From contig JAITKU010000037.1 in NCBI GenBank assembly GCA_031278255.1, forward strand, positions 1 to 8,000: a stretch of DNA of 8,000 nt. The letters run 5' to 3'. Position 1 is the first letter of the stretch, and each line of letters opens with the position of its first letter. Positions 5,789-8,000 of the stretch are shown one piece after another. This DNA is from Eubacteriales Family XIII. Incertae Sedis bacterium (lineage in GTDB: Bacteria > Bacillota > Clostridia > Peptostreptococcales > Anaerovoracaceae). A program made the position numbers and the translations under genes. The notes beneath the pieces are model-generated. The model was given only the letters and a program-made list of their open reading frames with translations. It was not told the DNA's origin and did not search any database.

Positions 5789-7462
5789 TCAGCGGCCGGT
5801 TCCTGCGTCCGCCCCGGACATCTCGATGAGTTCGCGCGCGCTCTTTAGCGTCGTCTCCGTGATGCGCGCGCCGCCGATCAGACGCGCGATTTCGAGGACC
5901 CGTTCGTCCGCGTCCAAGGCTTCGACAAAAGTGCGCACGCTCTCGCCGTCGTCGCTTTTTCTGATGGCGAAGTGATGCGCGCCGCAGGCGGCGATCTGCG
6001 GCAGGTGCGTGATGCAGATGATCTGGCGTTTTTCGGCCATTTTTACGAGTTTTCTTCCGACCACGCCGGCCGTGATTCCGCTTATGCCGCTGTCGATCTC
6101 ATCGAAGATCATCGTCGGTATGCCGTCGTAATCGCCGATCACGGACTTGAAAGCCAGCAGGATGCGCGACATCTCGCCGCCCGAGGCGATTTTGGCGAGC
6201 GGCAGCAGGGGTCCGCCTTTGTTCGACGCGATCAGGAATTCGACGCTGTCCGCGCCGTTTTCCGACAGCCTTTGCCTTATATCGCCCGTATCGTCGAAGC
6301 GCGCGGCGAACACGGCCTTGCTGAAATGCAGTTCCGCGAGTTCGGCGTTGATCTTCGTTTCGAGTTCGGCCGCCGCCTCTTTTCGCAGCGCGCGCAGGGT
6401 CTCGCAGGCCCGCGCGAGTTCGTTTTCGCGCGTCTGCGTCTGCGCGGTGAGCGCGGCCTTGCGCGCGTCGATGTTTTCGAGGTCCGCGAGCGCGGCGCGG
6501 AGCGTCTCCCCGTACGCGAGCGTCTTTTCGACGGAACCGCCGTATTTCCCGCAGAGCCTTTCGACCAGATCGAGCCGCGCGATGACGCCGTTCAGCGTTT
6601 CGGGGGAGAAATCCATGCGGTCGCGCAGGGCGCGCAACGCGCTCGCGGCGTCTTGGAGGGCGTAGTAAGCGTCGGCCGTGATCCGCGCGATTTCGTCCAG
6701 ATCTTTGGAATATAATGAAATATCCTGAAGAGCGCGCATGGCCGTGCCCAGCCCGTCCACGGCGGAGCGGTCCCCGTCGCAGAGCGCTTCGGCCGCGGCC
6801 GCCGTCCTCTCGTAGATCAATTCGCCGTTCTGCAGGACGGCGAGGCTTTCGCGCAGCGCCGCGTCCTCGCCCGGCTTCAGGTCCGCCTTTGTGATCTCGT
6901 CCAACTCGAAGCGCATGAAGTCGTGTCTGCGCGCGGAGGAAGCCTCGCTTTGGAGCAGGGCGGAGAGCGCCCGCTTCGCCTCGGCGTATGCGCGCCAAGC
7001 GGCGGCGACCGCTTTCTTCGCGGGTTCCGTGGCGCGGCTGTGATAGGCGTCTATGAGGGCGAGGTGGTTTTCGGTCTTGAAGAGGGAATGACGGTCGTAC
7101 TGCCCGTGGATGTCGGCGAGGCGCGCGGCCGATTCCGACAGCTGCGCGAGTGTGACGATCTCGCCGTTGATCTTCGCCAAACTCTTGCCCGTCGCGCTGA
7201 TCTCGCGCGTCAGAACGCAGTCGGAGGGCGCGTCCGCGTCCGCGCTTTCCGGCAACTCCGCGGCGATCTGTATGACGGATTTGCTCCGTCCGGCGCGGAT
7301 CATGCTCGTGTCGGCCCTGCTGCCCAGGGCGAGGCTGACCGCTTCGATGAGGATGGATTTGCCCGCGCCGGTCTCGCCCGTGACGACGGTAAGCCCGTGC
7401 GACAGGTCCATGTCGATCTCCGCGATAATCGCGAAATCCCGAATGCCGATGTGTGTAATCAT
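5789..7462 (-). CDS. recN: DNA repair protein RecN
   Basis: RecN is an SMC-like ATPase acting early in recombinational repair of double-strand breaks on the nucleoid. The 557-residue length fits the family. The N-terminal head carries Walker A GETGAGKS (29-36) and the LADIHGQYDRHSLF segment (115-128) typical of RecN. The centre (about 145-375) is helical and charged, with two coiled-coil-like stretches, shorter than the long arms of SMC proteins. The C-terminal head has the ABC signature KIASGGEMSR (424-433), Walker B MIFDEID (451-457) and CITHLPQIAA (483-492), the switch-histidine region. All key catalytic motifs are intact. Its ATG (7462-7460) overlaps the argR stop as ATGA and has no obvious Shine-Dalgarno, so translation is probably coupled to argR. 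The argR-recN (ahrC-recN) order is a known Bacillota arrangement. The C-terminus meets the convergent ispH-S1 operon. Confidence 0.97.
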   Translation of the reverse strand: MITHIGIRDFAIIAEIDMDLSHGLTVVTGETGAGKSILIEAVSLALGSRADTSMIRAGRSKSVIQIAAELPESADADAPSDCVLTREISATGKSLAKINGEIVTLAQLSESAARLADIHGQYDRHSLFKTENHLALIDAYHSRATEPAKKAVAAAWRAYAEAKRALSALLQSEASSARRHDFMRFELDEITKADLKPGEDAALRESLAVLQNGELIYERTAAAAEALCDGDRSAVDGLGTAMRALQDISLYSKDLDEIARITADAYYALQDAASALRALRDRMDFSPETLNGVIARLDLVERLCGKYGGSVEKTLAYGETLRAALADLENIDARKAALTAQTQTRENELARACETLRALRKEAAAELETKINAELAELHFSKAVFAARFDDTGDIRQRLSENGADSVEFLIASNKGGPLLPLAKIASGGEMSRILLAFKSVIGDYDGIPTMIFDEIDSGISGITAGVVGRKLVKMAEKRQIICITHLPQIAACGAHHFAIRKSDDGESVRTFVEALDADERVLEIARLIGGARITETTLKSARELIEMSGADAGTGR

Positions 7463-7917
7463 GGTTTTTGGCGCCGCATTTCGTTGAACCGGGCGGTTAT
7501 GGCGGCTATATTCGCGCTGTCGTCGGCGACGAGCAGGATCGTGTTGTCGCCCGCTATGGAACCGAGTATATGCGGCAAACGCCGGGAATCGATCGCTTCG
7601 GCGGCGGCGTTGGCGCAGCCGGGCAGCGTTTTGATCACGATGATGTTGCCGGAATGTTCGACGGACTGCACGGTTTCACTGAATATCTTGTTGAAGCGAT
7701 CGTTCGCGGGCCGGTCCTGTCCGGCGTTCGCGGCGTATTTGTATTTGCCCGCGGATGTCATTGCCTTGACGAGTTGCAACTCCTTTATATCCCGCGATAC
7801 GGTGGCCTGCGTAATCGCGTATCCGCTCTTTCGCAGCAGGTTCGCCAGCTTTTCCTGCGTGTCGATTTCATGGCTGTCGATCAGTTCCAGAATCTTGTTT
7901 TGTCTGGAATGTCTCAT
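7459..7917 (-). CDS. argR: Arginine repressor ArgR/AhrC
   Basis: ArgR is a hexameric transcription factor that binds L-arginine and represses arginine biosynthesis genes, often activating catabolism. This 152-residue protein has the family's standard length. Residues 1-65 form the winged helix-turn-helix, with recognition segment ITQATVSRDIKELQLVK (35-51). Residues 72-152 form the oligomerisation and arginine-binding domain, with the core motif GSIAGDNTILLV (119-130). E. coli ArgR has two adjacent aspartates in this motif (GDDT); here the second is Asn124. I believe this variant occurs in other Bacillota ArgR proteins, so loss of arginine response should not be assumed. The start is supported by GAAGGGTG (7932-7925) seven bases upstream and a promoter ahead of it. 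No clear ARG box is visible in the 80 upstream bases, so autoregulation is unproven. It is first in the argR-recN operon. Confidence 0.97.
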   Translation of the reverse strand: MRHSRQNKILELIDSHEIDTQEKLANLLRKSGYAITQATVSRDIKELQLVKAMTSAGKYKYAANAGQDRPANDRFNKIFSETVQSVEHSGNIIVIKTLPGCANAAAEAIDSRRLPHILGSIAGDNTILLVADDSANIAAITARFNEMRRQKP

Positions 7918-7958
7918 GTTTTTTCACCCTTCGCGCAACAGTTGACGCCGATACCACC

Positions 7959-7988
7959 ATTATACGGCATAGGAGGGATGCTTCGCAA
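7959..7988 (-). promoter_or_regulatory. Promoter of the argR-recN operon
   Basis: On the minus strand a perfect -10 TATAAT (7964 to 7959) follows a -35 TTGCGA (7988 to 7983) with an 18-base spacer. Transcription would start near 7952, giving a leader of about 35 bases before the argR ATG. This suggests argR-recN is transcribed independently of whatever gene lies beyond the right edge of the window. Confidence 0.75.
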
Positions 7989-8000
7989 GAGGGTTTTGAA

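Noticed and set aside
6711..6716. TATAAT on the plus strand within recN
   Set aside because: No -35 at a proper distance, no gene downstream on that strand, and the bases are explained by the RecN codons for Leu-Tyr-Ser.
6923..7945. A 340-residue plus-strand open frame across recN and argR
   Set aside because: It is antisense to two genes with complete family motifs and has no recognisable protein features.
1..8000. CRISPR arrays, tRNA or rRNA genes, insertion sequences, phage or defence genes
   Set aside because: Looked for and not seen: no regularly spaced repeats, no transposase or integrase motifs, no tRNA-like cloverleaf, and the main genes are ordinary core functions.

Overview
The window looks like chromosomal core DNA from a GC-rich member of the Bacillota, most likely an uncultured Clostridia-type lineage. 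Four things point there: an IspH reductase fused to ribosomal protein S1, an argR-recN pair, a DUF5685-type gene coupled to a J-domain gene, and a secreted protein ending in a copper-amine-oxidase-like stalk domain. The phylum call rests on gene content and order and is fairly firm; anything below class level would be a guess. I see no transposase, phage gene, CRISPR array, tRNA or rRNA.

Layout. (1) 1-408, plus strand: the 3' end of a phosphorelay gene, cut by the window edge so that its first visible codon is probably the phospho-accepting histidine of an HPt domain. (2) 583-1536, plus strand: a stand-alone gene for an exported protein of two repeated beta-type modules and a C-terminal stalk domain, with its own extended -10 promoter and a strong intrinsic terminator at 1612-1657. 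(3) 1537-1942: a 406-base gap holding that terminator, a second very long hairpin with no T-tract, a small A/T-rich inverted repeat, and a well-formed promoter at 1822-1850. (4) 1943-5669, plus strand: three genes joined by two ATGA stop/start overlaps, namely a DUF5685-like protein, a J-domain protein with a cysteine-rich tail, and the IspH-S1 fusion. A promoter-like sequence and a strong ribosome binding site lie inside the fusion gene just before the S1 half, so S1 could also be made separately. (5) 5670-5788: tandem hairpins ending the plus-strand operon. (6) 7917-5789, minus strand: argR then recN, again joined by an ATGA overlap and driven by a promoter with a perfect TATAAT at 7959-7964.

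Functionally, the plus-strand operon links an uncharacterised helical protein and a probable Hsp70 co-chaperone to the last step of the MEP isoprenoid pathway and to translation. The minus-strand pair joins arginine-responsive regulation to double-strand-break repair, a known Bacillota arrangement. I found no clearly new multi-gene system. The points most worth a second look are the internal promoter and ribosome binding site in ispH-S1, the DUF5685/J-protein/IspH coupling, and the long perfect hairpin at 1685-1726.
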